A stretch of 11,734 nt of DNA from JAPKZH01 sp964537875 (GTDB taxonomy: Bacteria; Acidobacteriota; Aminicenantia; Aminicenantales; UBA4085): the NCBI GenBank assembly GCA_964537875.1, contig CAZIDN010000092.1, positions 1-11,734 on the forward strand. The letters run 5' to 3'. The notes beneath the pieces were generated by a model. It ran no database searches. It was not told the DNA's origin and saw nothing but the letters and a program-made list of their open reading frames with translations. Position 1 is the first letter of the stretch. Each line of letters starts with the position of its first letter. The translations under genes were made by a program, and so were the position numbers. Shown piece after piece: positions 6,012 to 11,734 of the stretch.

Positions 6012-7127
6012 ATGCCGAAATACAGGATCGCGGTCCTTCCCGGTGACGGCGTAGGCCGGGACGTCATGGACGCCGCCATGGTCGTCCTCAACAAGTTGAA
6101 TGTGGATGCCGAATATGTTTACGGCGACATCGGTTGGGAGTTCTGGTGCAAGGAGGGCAACGCGCTGCCCGACCGCACGATCAGGATGCTGAAGGAGACG
6201 GACGTTTGCCTGTTCGGGGCCATCACCTCCAAGCCCAAAGAAGACGCCGCCGCCGAGCTCGACCCGTCGCTGCGGGGCAAAGGCCTCTCGTACTTCAGCC
6301 CGATCGTCCGGCTGCGCCAGGAATTCGACCTCTACACCAACCTCCGGCCGTGCAAGGCCTATCCCGGCAATCCTCTCAATTACCGGGACAATATCGACTT
6401 GGTCATCTTCCGGGAGAACACCGAGGGCATGTACGCCGGCGTCGAGTTCTTTCCGCTGCCCCAGGCCGTCCGGGACGCGCTGCTTGTCCATCCTAAAATG
6501 AAAGTCTTCAAGGATACGCCGCTCGACGAGATCGCCCTCTCGACGCGCATCATGACAAAGAAAGGCTGTTCCCGTATCGTCAAGGCGGCTTGCGAGTACG
6601 CTCGAAAGAACAAAAGGCGCTCGGTGACCATCGTCGAGAAGCCCAATGTTCTCCGCGAGACCGGCGGCCTGATGCTGAGCGTTGCCCGGAGCATCGCCAA
6701 AAAGTATCCGGATGTGCCGTTCAAGGAAGCCAATGTCGACGCCATGTGCATGTGGCTCGTCAAAAATCCCCAGGATTACGATGTCCTGGTCGCCGAAAAC
6801 CTCTTCGGCGATATCATTTCGGATTTGGCGGCGCAGCTCGTCGGCGGGCTCGGCTTTGCCTGCAGCGGCAACATCGGCGACAAGTATGCCGTCTTCGAGC
6901 CGACCCACGGCTCGGCGCCGAAGTATGCCGGCCAGTATAAAGTCAACCCGACGGCCATGCTGCTGGCGGCGAAGATGATGCTCGAATGGCTGGGCGAAAC
7001 GCTCAAGGCCATGCACCTCGAAGGGGCCATCGCCGAGGTGATCAAGGAGGGGTTGGTCCGGACCTACGACATGGGCGGGAAGTCCACGACACTGGACCTG
7101 GCCAACGAAGTGGCCAGAAAGATCTGA
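6012..7127 (+). CDS. Isocitrate/isopropylmalate-type beta-decarboxylating dehydrogenase, probably NADP isocitrate dehydrogenase
   Basis: 371 residues. It oxidatively decarboxylates a 2-hydroxy-3-carboxy acid (or runs in reverse as a carboxylase). Family residues are present: substrate arginines R102, R112 and R134, Y141 (MYAGVE), K210, and metal-binding D243, D267 and D271. S96 matches the isocitrate-binding Ser113 of E. coli Icd, favouring isocitrate, although Asn115 is Ile98 here. APKYAGQ.KVNP (302-312) and Y352 match Lys344, Tyr345 and Tyr391 of the NADP-specific E. coli enzyme, while Arg395 is Gly356. NADP use is therefore likely. AAGGAG lies just upstream of the ATG at 6012. The protein is shorter than E. 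coli Icd (416), closer to HICDH/IPMDH. It is flanked on both sides by hydro-lyase pairs. Homoisocitrate or isopropylmalate are the alternatives. Confidence 0.88.
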   Translation: MPKYRIAVLPGDGVGRDVMDAAMVVLNKLNVDAEYVYGDIGWEFWCKEGNALPDRTIRMLKETDVCLFGAITSKPKEDAAAELDPSLRGKGLSYFSPIVRLRQEFDLYTNLRPCKAYPGNPLNYRDNIDLVIFRENTEGMYAGVEFFPLPQAVRDALLVHPKMKVFKDTPLDEIALSTRIMTKKGCSRIVKAACEYARKNKRRSVTIVEKPNVLRETGGLMLSVARSIAKKYPDVPFKEANVDAMCMWLVKNPQDYDVLVAENLFGDIISDLAAQLVGGLGFACSGNIGDKYAVFEPTHGSAPKYAGQYKVNPTAMLLAAKMMLEWLGETLKAMHLEGAIAEVIKEGLVRTYDMGGKSTTLDLANEVARKI

Positions 7128-7140
7128 GAAGGGGGTTCCT

Positions 7141-8391
7141 TTGGGAAAAACGATCATCGAAAAAATCATCCAAGCCCATTCCCGGGACGAAGCGGCGCCG
7201 GGGAAAATCGTCTGGATGGACCTCGACATCCGCTCGGCCCGGGATTTCGGCGGCCCGAACGTGGTCAAACACTACGAGCAGGAATATGGCGATACCCCTC
7301 TTGCCGATAAAAGCAAGACGTTTTTCACCTTTGACCTTTGTGCACCCGCCTGCACTCTCAAATACGCGGACAATCAGCAGGCCTGCCGCGATTTTGCCCG
7401 CAAGACCGGTGTCGAAGTCTTCGATGTGGACAGGGGAATCGGCTCTCACGTCCTGCTGGAGGAAGGCCTGGCCCGGCCCGGCGGGACCGTCGTCGGCACG
7501 GACAGCCATCTGAACATCCTCGGCGCCGTCGGCTGCCTCGGGCAGGGGATGGGCGACGTCGATATCACCTTCGCCTTCAAAACCGGCAAGACATGGTTCG
7601 AGGTTCCGGAAACCGTAAAGGTGGTCCTCAGGGGCATGCACTCTCCTTACGCAGACCCGAAAGACCTGACCTTGCATCTTTGTAGAGAGCTGGGGACGAG
7701 AAGCATTGCCCTCCGAGCGGCTGAGTTTTACGGCCCGGCCGCAACCAGCCTGGATTTCGCCGGCCGCATCACCCTCTGCAGCATGATCACGGAGATGGCC
7801 GGCATCATCGGATTCGTTTCCGCCGAGGAGGTTCCCCCTGTCCTGATGCCGGCGGAATTGTCGGATGAAAAATTTTCTTTGTTTCAGGCGGACCCGGACG
7901 CGTCCTACGCGGATGTCATCGAAATCAATGTCGAAGGGCTTCCGCCTCAGGTGGCCGTCCCCTTTTCGCCGAACAACGTCCGGCCGGTCGCCGAGGTGCG
8001 GGGAACCAGGATCGATTCCGGGTTCATCGGCTCCTGCACCAACGGCCGGACCGAAGATTTCGTCCGCGCCGCGGACGTCCTCAACGGAAAGAAAGTGAAA
8101 AAGGGGGTCATGCTCAAGTGCGTGCCCGCCACCCGCCGTGTCTATCAGGAGCTCCTGGAACGGGGAATCCTGGAAATTCTGTTTCGAAGCGGCGCGATCG
8201 TCCTGAACCCGGGCTGCGGCGGCTGCGCCGAGGGCCACGCCGGGCTGACCGGAAAAGGCGAAGTCCAAATCAGCACGGGAAACAGGAATTTTTCCGGAAA
8301 GCAGGGAAAGGGAAAGACCTATCTCGCCTCGCCGGCCGTGGTCGCGGCGTCGTGCATCAGAGGCGAAATCGTCGCCCCCGAGGAATTCTAG
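7141..8391 (+). CDS. Divergent aconitase-family hydro-lyase large subunit, copy 2
   Basis: 416 residues, clearly a LeuC/homoaconitase relative: N-terminus GKTIIEKIIQAHS, cluster cysteines C299 (GSCTNGR), C359 and C362 (NPGCGGC), and H103 in SHVLLEE. It differs from copy 1 at the active site. The usual Asp-His pair is Asp65-Leu66 (FDLCAPA), and SDSHT is TDSHLN (120-125). The Asp-His pair corresponds to D100-H101 of pig aconitase, so a changed substrate or a one-way half-reaction is plausible. The start is TTG at 7141, placed by AGAAGGGGG just upstream and by the family N-terminus. The small subunit follows after one base. Substrate unknown; candidates are a second tricarboxylate or a methylated analogue. 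Confidence 0.85.
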   Translation: MGKTIIEKIIQAHSRDEAAPGKIVWMDLDIRSARDFGGPNVVKHYEQEYGDTPLADKSKTFFTFDLCAPACTLKYADNQQACRDFARKTGVEVFDVDRGIGSHVLLEEGLARPGGTVVGTDSHLNILGAVGCLGQGMGDVDITFAFKTGKTWFEVPETVKVVLRGMHSPYADPKDLTLHLCRELGTRSIALRAAEFYGPAATSLDFAGRITLCSMITEMAGIIGFVSAEEVPPVLMPAELSDEKFSLFQADPDASYADVIEINVEGLPPQVAVPFSPNNVRPVAEVRGTRIDSGFIGSCTNGRTEDFVRAADVLNGKKVKKGVMLKCVPATRRVYQELLERGILEILFRSGAIVLNPGCGGCAEGHAGLTGKGEVQISTGNRNFSGKQGKGKTYLASPAVVAASCIRGEIVAPEEF

Positions 8392-8392
8392 A

Positions 8393-8941
8393 ATGCGGGA
8401 AACAACTCTTCGAGGAAAAATCTGGATCCTGTTGGACAAAACGGGGAAACTGATCGAGGACATTGATACCGACCAGATCTTCCACAACGCCCATCTCCAT
8501 ATCACGGACATCTCCGAGATGGGCCCCTATGCTTTCGGGAATCTGGAAGGCTGGAAGGATTTCTCGAAAAAATGCGGGGAAGGGGACATCGTCGTGGCCG
8601 GCCGGAATTTCGGGGCCGGCTCTTCTCGGCAGCAGGCGGTCGACTGCCTGATTGCCCTCAAGGTCGGGGCCGTGATCGCCCCTTCGTTTTCGGCGATCTA
8701 TTTCCGGAACGCAGTCAATTCAGGGTTCCCCGTCCTTCGGATTCCGAGTCTCAAGGCCATGGTTGCATCGGGCAAATTGAAGACCGGCGACCTGGTCGAG
8801 GTGGATGTGAAGTCGGGCGAAGGCATGAATCTCGCCCAGAAGTCGCCTTTGCGCGTCGAGCCCATGAGCGCCGTCCAGGTCGAGATCTATATGGCGGGCA
8901 ACCTGTTTGAATATGGAAAGATTTTGGATGAGAAGAAATAG
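8393..8941 (+). CDS. Divergent aconitase-family hydro-lyase small subunit, copy 2
   Basis: 182 residues, LeuD family. It keeps the catalytic loop as NFGAGSSRQ (72-80), with Ala where copy 1 has Cys, and the following SFSAIYFRNAVN block. The region that selects substrate is unlike copy 1: after DIDTDQIF it reads HNAHLHIT, then a segment with GPYAFGNLEGW (44-54), instead of the PGKYTYT loop. The C-terminus is longer by about 15 residues. The gene starts one base after the stop of its large subunit, with GAGGAA (8379-8384) as ribosome site. It presumably forms a heterodimer or heterotetramer with the preceding protein and shares its unknown substrate. Confidence 0.84.
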   Translation: MRETTLRGKIWILLDKTGKLIEDIDTDQIFHNAHLHITDISEMGPYAFGNLEGWKDFSKKCGEGDIVVAGRNFGAGSSRQQAVDCLIALKVGAVIAPSFSAIYFRNAVNSGFPVLRIPSLKAMVASGKLKTGDLVEVDVKSGEGMNLAQKSPLRVEPMSAVQVEIYMAGNLFEYGKILDEKK

Positions 8942-8943
8942 GT

Positions 8944-9096
8944 ATCATCGCGATGAGCAGAGCGACGCGGCGATCTCGATCACCCGTCATGGCGAGGCGC
9001 TAGGCGCCGTGGCAATCTCATGGGATTGCCACGCTCCCTTCGCTGTTTCGCAACGGCTGTGTCGTATTGCTTCGTCGCAATGCTCCTGGCAATGAC
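8944..9096. repeat. Intergenic palindromic repeat region
   Basis: The gap between the second hydro-lyase and tsaB is filled by a palindromic repeat. Imperfect outer ends GTCATGGCGAGG (8986-8997) and CTCCTGGCAATGAC (9083-9096) point inward. Inside lie GGCGC-TAG-GCGCC (8996-9008) and GTGGCAATC/GATTGCCAC (9009-9017 and 9024-9032). The stretch 8945-8985 looks like a decayed second copy (gatgagcagagcgacgcgg). This pattern resembles the dispersed cattgcgagg...gtggcaatctc intergenic repeats of many bacteria. No gene is seen here. Confidence 0.65.
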
Positions 9097-9113
9097 AATT
9101 ATGAGATAAAATC

Positions 9114-9794
9114 ATGTTGATCTTAGCCGTTGACACGACGACACCGAGCGGATCGGTGGCGATCCTGGATGGGATAAGGCTTGTCGCCGAGATTGCCGTC
9201 GAATCGGCCTCAACTCATTCCTCCCGGCTGCTGGCGTCCATAAACCTTCTCCTGGGCGCCCTCCATCTTGGGATTACGGATATCGAGGGGTTTGCCGTCG
9301 CGCCCGGCCCGGGGTCATTCACGGGCATCCGGATCGGACTCAGCACAGTCAAGTCATTCGCCTTTGCTTCTGGAAAACCGGTGGCCCCGGTTTCATCGCT
9401 CCAGGCGCTGGCCTGGAAGCTCAGGAATTCCCAGGCCCGGCTTGTCTGCCCGATGCTGGATGCGAAGAAGGGCGAAATCTACGCCGCTCTTTTTGAGGTT
9501 GAGGGCGGCCGCATGAAAGAATGCGTCGCTCAGGGAGCTTATTCACCCGGCGACTTTTTATCCAGGCTTCTCAAACACCGCAATATCCTTTTCATCGGCA
9601 ACGGGGCTGAGCTCTACAGGGCTAAGATCCAGGATCATCTAAAAGACAACGCCAAGTTTTCCTCCCGGTCAGGTTTCATCGCCTATGAAGTGGGGTGGCT
9701 GGGCGGCGAGCTGCTCACGGCGAAAAAAGGCGTTTCATCGTCCCGGCTCGAGCCGCTCTATTTCCGAATATCCCAGGCGGAGGAAAAACATTAA
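9114..9794 (+). CDS. tsaB: tRNA threonylcarbamoyladenosine biosynthesis protein TsaB
   Basis: 226 residues, usual for TsaB (YeaZ). It is the non-catalytic ASKHA-fold partner of TsaD that, with TsaE, places threonylcarbamoyl on A37 of ANN-decoding tRNAs. Seen in the sequence: the N-terminal strand LILAVDTTTPSGSVAIL (2-18), the family motif GPGSFTGIRIGLSTVK (64-79), and DAKKGEIYAAL (116-126). The zinc-site residues of TsaD are absent, as expected for TsaB. The ribosome site before ATG 9114 is weak and lies just after the palindromic repeat. It overlaps rimI, a common pairing in bacteria. It is unrelated in function to the upstream metabolic genes. Confidence 0.93.
   Translation: MLILAVDTTTPSGSVAILDGIRLVAEIAVESASTHSSRLLASINLLLGALHLGITDIEGFAVAPGPGSFTGIRIGLSTVKSFAFASGKPVAPVSSLQALAWKLRNSQARLVCPMLDAKKGEIYAALFEVEGGRMKECVAQGAYSPGDFLSRLLKHRNILFIGNGAELYRAKIQDHLKDNAKFSSRSGFIAYEVGWLGGELLTAKKGVSSSRLEPLYFRISQAEEKH
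9779..9792 (+). promoter_or_regulatory. Ribosome site placing the rimI start at an ATT codon
   Basis: GGAGG at 9779-9783 lies six bases before ATT (9790-9792), whose last base begins the tsaB stop TAA (9792-9794). The only nearby ATG (9835) would remove the first beta-strand and has its GAGG only three bases away. TTG at 9826 lacks a well-placed ribosome site. Confidence 0.5.
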
Positions 9795-10266
9795 AGAGCC
9801 CCTCTCCGAAGAGCGATTCTTTGACTTGAGGAGGATGGAAACCCGAGACCTGCCCGACGTCCTGGCGATTGAAAACACTTCCTTTCCCAACCCCTGGCAT
9901 GAAACCACCTTCAGAGGAGAAATCCAGAACGATGACTTGTCCTATCCTTTGGTCGTCATCCACAGGAATCTCGACAAGGTCATCGGATATATCGTCTATT
10001 GGAAGATCAGGGAAGAGGTTCAGATCAATAACATCGCCGTCCATCCGGACTTCAAGAGAATGGGGATCGGGGAAGCCATCCTCCGGGACGTCATCCAAGA
10101 AGCCCGTGGGGAAGGCGCGCATTATGTTTCTCTCGAGGTCCGGCCTTCGAACACGGCCGCCCGCAGGCTTTATGCCAAGCTGGGGTTCGAACTCATCGGC
10201 ATCCGGCGACACTATTATTCCAACCCGGACGAAGACGCGATCGTCCTCGGCCTGAGCTTGTCTTAG
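9790..10266 (+). CDS. rimI: Ribosomal-protein/peptide N-acetyltransferase RimI (GNAT family)
   Basis: About 158 residues. RimI acetylates the N-terminal alanine of ribosomal protein S18, and in many bacteria other proteins. GNAT features, numbered from the ATT start: FFDLRRMETRDLPDVLAIE (10-28), which aligns with the E. coli N-terminus; the acetyl-CoA loop RMGIGEAIL (90-98); LEVRPSNTAARRLY (115-128), GF at 132-133; and the C-terminal RRHYYSNPDEDAIVL (139-153). The start is uncertain. ATT at 9790 has the best ribosome site and overlaps the tsaB stop. Alternatives are TTG at 9826 and ATG at 9835, the last of which truncates the fold, and an ATG at 9685 deep inside tsaB. It converges on truA with 19 bases between them. 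Confidence 0.88.
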   Translation: MKEPLSEERFFDLRRMETRDLPDVLAIENTSFPNPWHETTFRGEIQNDDLSYPLVVIHRNLDKVIGYIVYWKIREEVQINNIAVHPDFKRMGIGEAILRDVIQEARGEGAHYVSLEVRPSNTAARRLYAKLGFELIGIRRHYYSNPDEDAIVLGLSLS

Positions 10267-10285
10267 CCAAAATATTTCACAAAAT

Positions 10286-11014
10286 TCAATAAAAGACTTT
10301 CATCAGACACAGCCCCTTGGCCGGGGCTGTGGGGCTGGACAGCGTCCGCTGTTTTTCCCGGAAAATCTCTTCGATACGGTCCAGAGAGACTCTGCCCCTG
10401 CCTACTTCGAGGATGGTTCCTACGATTGTCCTGACCATGTAGCGCAAAAAACCTGAGGCCTCGATCGTGAAGATGATCTCATCGCCCTTCTTTTTAATCT
10501 CCGAGCGGGTCACTTTCCGGACTGGATAAAGAAGACGGTTCGAAGAGAACCCGGAAAAGTCACCCTGTCTCTGGAAGAGCCGGGCGGCTTTCCTCATGTG
10601 CGCCAAGTTGAGGGGATAAGGCCAGTGAAGAACATAGCGGAAGACAAAGGGATTTTTCTCCGGACCGTGAAAGATACGGTACTGATAGACCTTGGCTTTG
10701 GCATCCCGCCGGGCGTGAAAATCCATAGCAGCCTTTTTGAGCTCGACCACTCGAATGTCGTCAGGAAGGAGGGCGTTGAGCGCTTTTTTGAGCTCCTCCT
10801 CGCTCAGCCGGAGCGCGGCCTTGAAATTGGCGGCCTGGCCTAAGGCATGGACCCCGGCATCCGTTCGCCCGGCCCCGATGACGGTCACCTTTTTTTGGGC
10901 GATCCTGGCCAGGGCATCTTCCAGGGTTCCTTGAATCGTCCTTTTCTTGGGCTGCCGCTGCCAGCCGTGGTAGTCCGTCCCGTCGTAGCTCAATACGATC
11001 AGATAGTTTTGCAT
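10286..11014 (-). CDS. truA: tRNA pseudouridine(38-40) synthase TruA
   Basis: 242 residues, normal for TruA (240-270). It isomerises uridines 38, 39 and 40 in the tRNA anticodon arm. Seen: the N-terminal motif LSYDGTDYHGWQRQP (8-22), the catalytic aspartate D52 in GAGRTDAGVHALGQ (47-60), the KVYQYRI strand near 110, the second-domain FSGFSS, and the C-terminal SGFLRYMVRTIVGTILEVGRG. The gene follows the SLOG-like gene by seven bases and is presumably co-transcribed from upstream of it. The ribosome site before the ATG at 11014 is weak. An 8-bp inverted repeat lies within its 3' end (10309-10330), but no T-run follows closely. Confidence 0.95.
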   Translation of the reverse strand: MQNYLIVLSYDGTDYHGWQRQPKKRTIQGTLEDALARIAQKKVTVIGAGRTDAGVHALGQAANFKAALRLSEEELKKALNALLPDDIRVVELKKAAMDFHARRDAKAKVYQYRIFHGPEKNPFVFRYVLHWPYPLNLAHMRKAARLFQRQGDFSGFSSNRLLYPVRKVTRSEIKKKGDEIIFTIEASGFLRYMVRTIVGTILEVGRGRVSLDRIEEIFREKQRTLSSPTAPAKGLCLMKVFY

Positions 11015-11021
11015 AACGGCT

Positions 11022-11474
11022 CTATCGGAAAGCCAGGTCGACGGCCTCTTCCGGGCTTGCCGCGGGGACGACTCCTTCGATGTCCCATGTCCCGAGGCCG
11101 ATGACTTTTTTGCCGTAAATCCGGCCGTAGGCGATCTCGCTCAGTGTGCCGAATTCGCCGTCGATGGCTATCAAGACATCGGCATTCATGGCCACCAGAG
11201 AATTCCTGGTGTAGCCTAGCCCCGTTGCGATGGGGATATCGATATAAGGATTGGCATCACCGGGATTGTTGCCCGGAAGAATGCCGATGGTCAGGCCGCC
11301 GGCCTGCTTGGCACCTCGGGCGGCTTCCTCCATGACGCCGCCCAGGCCGCCGCAGACGAGAATCGCGCCGCGCCCGGCGATGAACTTGCCGATCTCGAGA
11401 GCAGAATGAAGAAATTCCTTTTGGGGCCGGCTCCCCCCGATGACCCCGATCCTGATTTTTTTTCTGGTGTCCAT
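11022..11474 (-). CDS. SLOG/LOG-like nucleotide-binding protein (TIGR00725-type)
   Basis: About 150 residues forming a single Rossmann-like SLOG domain. Motifs from the chosen start: IGVIGGSR (9-16), CGGLGGVMEEAARGA (41-55), GILPG (64-68), TGLGYTRN (84-91) and GEFGTLSE (106-113), the family version of the PGGxGTxxE site of LOG phosphoribohydrolases. The usual PGG is DGE here, and the protein is shorter than LOG/PpnN, so nucleotide or ribose-phosphate binding is more secure than catalysis. Start choices are ATG 11474 (GGAG close upstream), ATG 11483 and TTG 11498 (AAGGG upstream). The ATG at 11474 is chosen because the others add residues before the first beta-strand. It is the first gene of an operon with truA. 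Confidence 0.85.
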   Translation of the reverse strand: MDTRKKIRIGVIGGSRPQKEFLHSALEIGKFIAGRGAILVCGGLGGVMEEAARGAKQAGGLTIGILPGNNPGDANPYIDIPIATGLGYTRNSLVAMNADVLIAIDGEFGTLSEIAYGRIYGKKVIGLGTWDIEGVVPAASPEEAVDLAFR

Positions 11475-11548
11475 GGACTCCATCCTTTCCTGGATCAATC
11501 TGCCCTTTTAAGAGGAGCGAACTCTTCCTCTTTAAAATTACATAGATT

Positions 11549-11577
11549 TAAATAACACAGAGCACCGTCCTTTTCAA
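11549..11577 (-). promoter_or_regulatory. Possible promoter for the SLOG-like gene and truA
   Basis: On the minus strand TTGAAA (11577-11572) and TATTTA (11554-11549) are separated by 17 bases. The -35 is fair and the -10 matches only 3 of 6. It lies between the structured element and the gene, in an AT-rich stretch. It is offered as the best candidate only. Confidence 0.3.
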
Positions 11578-11607
11578 ATTCTTCGGGATGGCCGAAAGCG
11601 TCCTATC

Positions 11608-11665
11608 GGTGCCGGAATCGCCCCCTGGCCCCTGGGGAACCAGTCCCGTCGGACACTCTTGGAGG
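11608..11665 (-). repeat. Right copy of the structured inverted element
   Basis: CGGACACTCTTGGAGG (11650-11665) is the exact reverse complement of 5-20, and 11608-11627 matches 46-64 in reverse with few differences. Read on the minus strand it has the same order as the left copy: GTGTCCG, a GC-rich hairpin, the CAGGGG..CGAT block, then a block that can pair with GTGTC (here GGCAC, through one G-U pair). It lies upstream of the minus-strand operon. Confidence 0.6.
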
Positions 11666-11693
11666 GAAACCCTTATTCAGGGTTTCCCTCCAA
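11659..11693. repeat. Perfect 15-bp hairpin
   Basis: TTGGAGGGAAACCCT (11659-11673) and AGGGTTTCCCTCCAA (11679-11693) are exact reverse complements with a five-base loop. The palindrome overlaps the outer end of the right structured element by seven bases. No T-run follows on either strand, so a terminator role is doubtful. The remaining bases to 11734 show a possible AAGGAG but no gene can be supported. Confidence 0.7.
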
Positions 11694-11734
11694 CGATCGC
11701 TTCGCTCTCTGCCTCCTTTCCAAGGAGCATTTGG

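Noticed and set aside
5232..7268. A 678-codon open frame on the minus strand across the hydro-lyase and dehydrogenase genes
   Set aside because: It is antisense to three clearly recognisable enzymes, its translation resembles no family I know, and GC-rich codon use commonly leaves the opposite strand open.
7042..8511. A 489-codon open frame on the minus strand over the second large hydro-lyase subunit
   Set aside because: Antisense shadow of a well-supported gene with no recognisable domain or ribosome site. The 314-codon frame at 4252-5196 (minus) is rejected for the same reason.
4237..8941. A standard leucine biosynthesis operon (leuC, leuD, leuB)
   Set aside because: No isopropylmalate synthase is present, the upstream genes are CoA-ligase and lyase, the dehydrogenase has Icd-like residues, and there are two hydro-lyase pairs.
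8907..9095. A 62-codon open frame after the second small subunit
   Set aside because: It runs through the palindromic repeat region and overlaps the end of the real gene.
10309..10330. Bidirectional terminator between rimI and truA (ACAGCCCC/GGGGCTGT hairpin)
   Set aside because: It lies inside the truA coding end. No T-run follows on the plus strand, and the T-rich stretch on the minus strand begins too far from the stem.

Overview
The window is bacterial and GC-rich, with short intergenic gaps, Shine-Dalgarno sites, GTG and TTG starts and bacterial housekeeping genes (tsaB, rimI, truA). Nothing in it fixes the taxon. The abundance of GGGGTCA-type palindromes and the enzyme set suggest an anaerobic, probably uncultured lineage. 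Acidobacteriota/Aminicenantes would be my guess, with low confidence.

Positions 107-8941 (+) form one long metabolic cluster. A good sigma-70-type promoter (107-135) precedes an acyl-CoA synthetase beta subunit carrying a C-terminal eight-cysteine ferredoxin-like domain (167-1720). Next come its CoA-binding alpha subunit (1840-2733), a short citrate-synthase-fold protein of the citryl-CoA lyase type (2862-3641), an HD-domain protein (3638-4174), a first aconitase/isopropylmalate-dehydratase-type pair (4237-5490, 5487-5987), an isocitrate-dehydrogenase-like oxidative decarboxylase with NADP-type residues (6012-7127), and a second, divergent hydro-lyase pair (7141-8391, 8393-8941). The three first enzyme genes correspond piece by piece to the split ATP-citrate lyase system (citryl-CoA synthetase plus citryl-CoA lyase). 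Together with hydro-lyase and dehydrogenase they could interconvert acetyl-CoA + oxaloacetate, citrate, isocitrate and 2-oxoglutarate in either direction. The fused ferredoxin domain, the embedded HD protein and the second hydro-lyase with an altered active-site motif are not explained by a plain citrate route. A related tricarboxylate such as 2-methylcitrate remains possible.

Every sizeable gap inside the cluster (1721-1839, 2734-2861, 4175-4236) holds a GGGGTCA-ended palindrome or a fragment of one. The gap 8942-9113 holds a different palindromic repeat.

After this come tsaB and rimI (+), overlapping, with rimI apparently starting at an ATT codon. They converge on truA and a small SLOG/LOG-like protein gene (minus strand, a two-gene operon). 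The two window ends carry inverted copies of one structured element (5-64 and 11608-11665). Each lies about 100-150 bases upstream of the first gene of an inward-reading operon.
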